64,000 nucleotides of DNA. It comes from Perkinsus marinus ATCC 50983 (taxonomy: Eukaryota > Perkinsozoa > Perkinsida > Perkinsidae). Shown piece by piece: positions 63,902 through 64,000 of this stretch (position 1 is its first letter; each line of letters begins with the position of its first letter). The position numbers and the translations under genes are program-made. Under the pieces are notes generated by a model. The model did not search any database. It was given only the letters and a program-made list of their open reading frames with translations, and was not told the origin of the DNA. Where the stretch lies: contig NW_003206658.1 in NCBI RefSeq assembly GCF_000006405.1, positions 1,551,720 to 1,615,719 on the forward strand. Reading direction: 5' to 3'.

Positions 63902-64000
63902 TTGGCGGATTCTTCGCTTTTTTGAGAGGTTTACGTCAATAACTAGTGCTTGAGGACTCTCATCATGGATCACGGGCGTAGTTTGCCCTATCCCAGTTGA

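Overview
The window is nuclear DNA of a protist, most likely Perkinsus or a close relative (Alveolata, Perkinsozoa). Genes are typical eukaryotic housekeeping genes cut by many short GT-AG introns, mostly about 35-60 bases, and spacing between genes on the same strand can be under 110 bases. The strongest clue is at 61265-61286 on the minus strand: a 22-base stretch that differs at one base from the spliced leader of dinoflagellates and Perkinsus as I recall it. No tool was run. Products were recognised by recalling family sequences, and exon borders were set by splice signals, reading phase and alignment to remembered orthologs.

Layout. 1-3243 (+) is the 3' part of CDC5L; 3524-4881 (+) is the mitochondrial phosphate carrier; 6197-9670 (-) is an unrecognised helical protein. 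9715-12285 is non-coding, with 72-base tandem repeats. 12286-21868 (+) is a complete 21-exon PRP8 with one in-frame TAG. A minus-strand block follows: CLEC16A (22918-27446), a 63-residue protein (28266-29108), a DBP8-type helicase (29664-31062), a WS/DGAT acyltransferase (31545-34900) and a peroxisomal acyl-CoA oxidase ending in SKL (35434-38371). A plus-strand block comes next: PTGES2, RNase H2 subunit B, a DBP2/DDX5 helicase, a NUP160-like nucleoporin, and an intronless NAD-glutamate dehydrogenase with ankyrin repeats (to 52741). Another minus-strand block has a TPR protein, AATF/BFR2 and a KATNAL2-type katanin ATPase (to about 59300). The last 4.7 kb is gene-poor: tRNA-like relics, palindromes, the spliced-leader relic, an old LTR-retroelement integrase fragment, and GC-rich and AT-rich tandem arrays.

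Three families of short inverted-repeat elements (called A, B and C here) are scattered through introns and between genes. Family A, about 150-190 bases with around 18 copies or fragments, is the most striking: nearly every long intron holds one or more copies in either orientation, while the other introns are very short.

Functional links. Three genes act in or near splicing (CDC5L, PRP8, DBP2-type helicase), and the organism probably also trans-splices. The acyltransferase and acyl-CoA oxidase are adjacent lipid-metabolism genes. KATNAL2 fits a flagellated life stage. Several conserved genes carry an isolated frame disturbance (TAG in PRP8; single-base shifts in CLEC16A and the DBP8-type gene; an unresolved microsatellite in KATNAL2). 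Residual assembly error is the simplest explanation, but the PRP8 TAG deserves checking. A 100-base N gap lies at 25715-25814.
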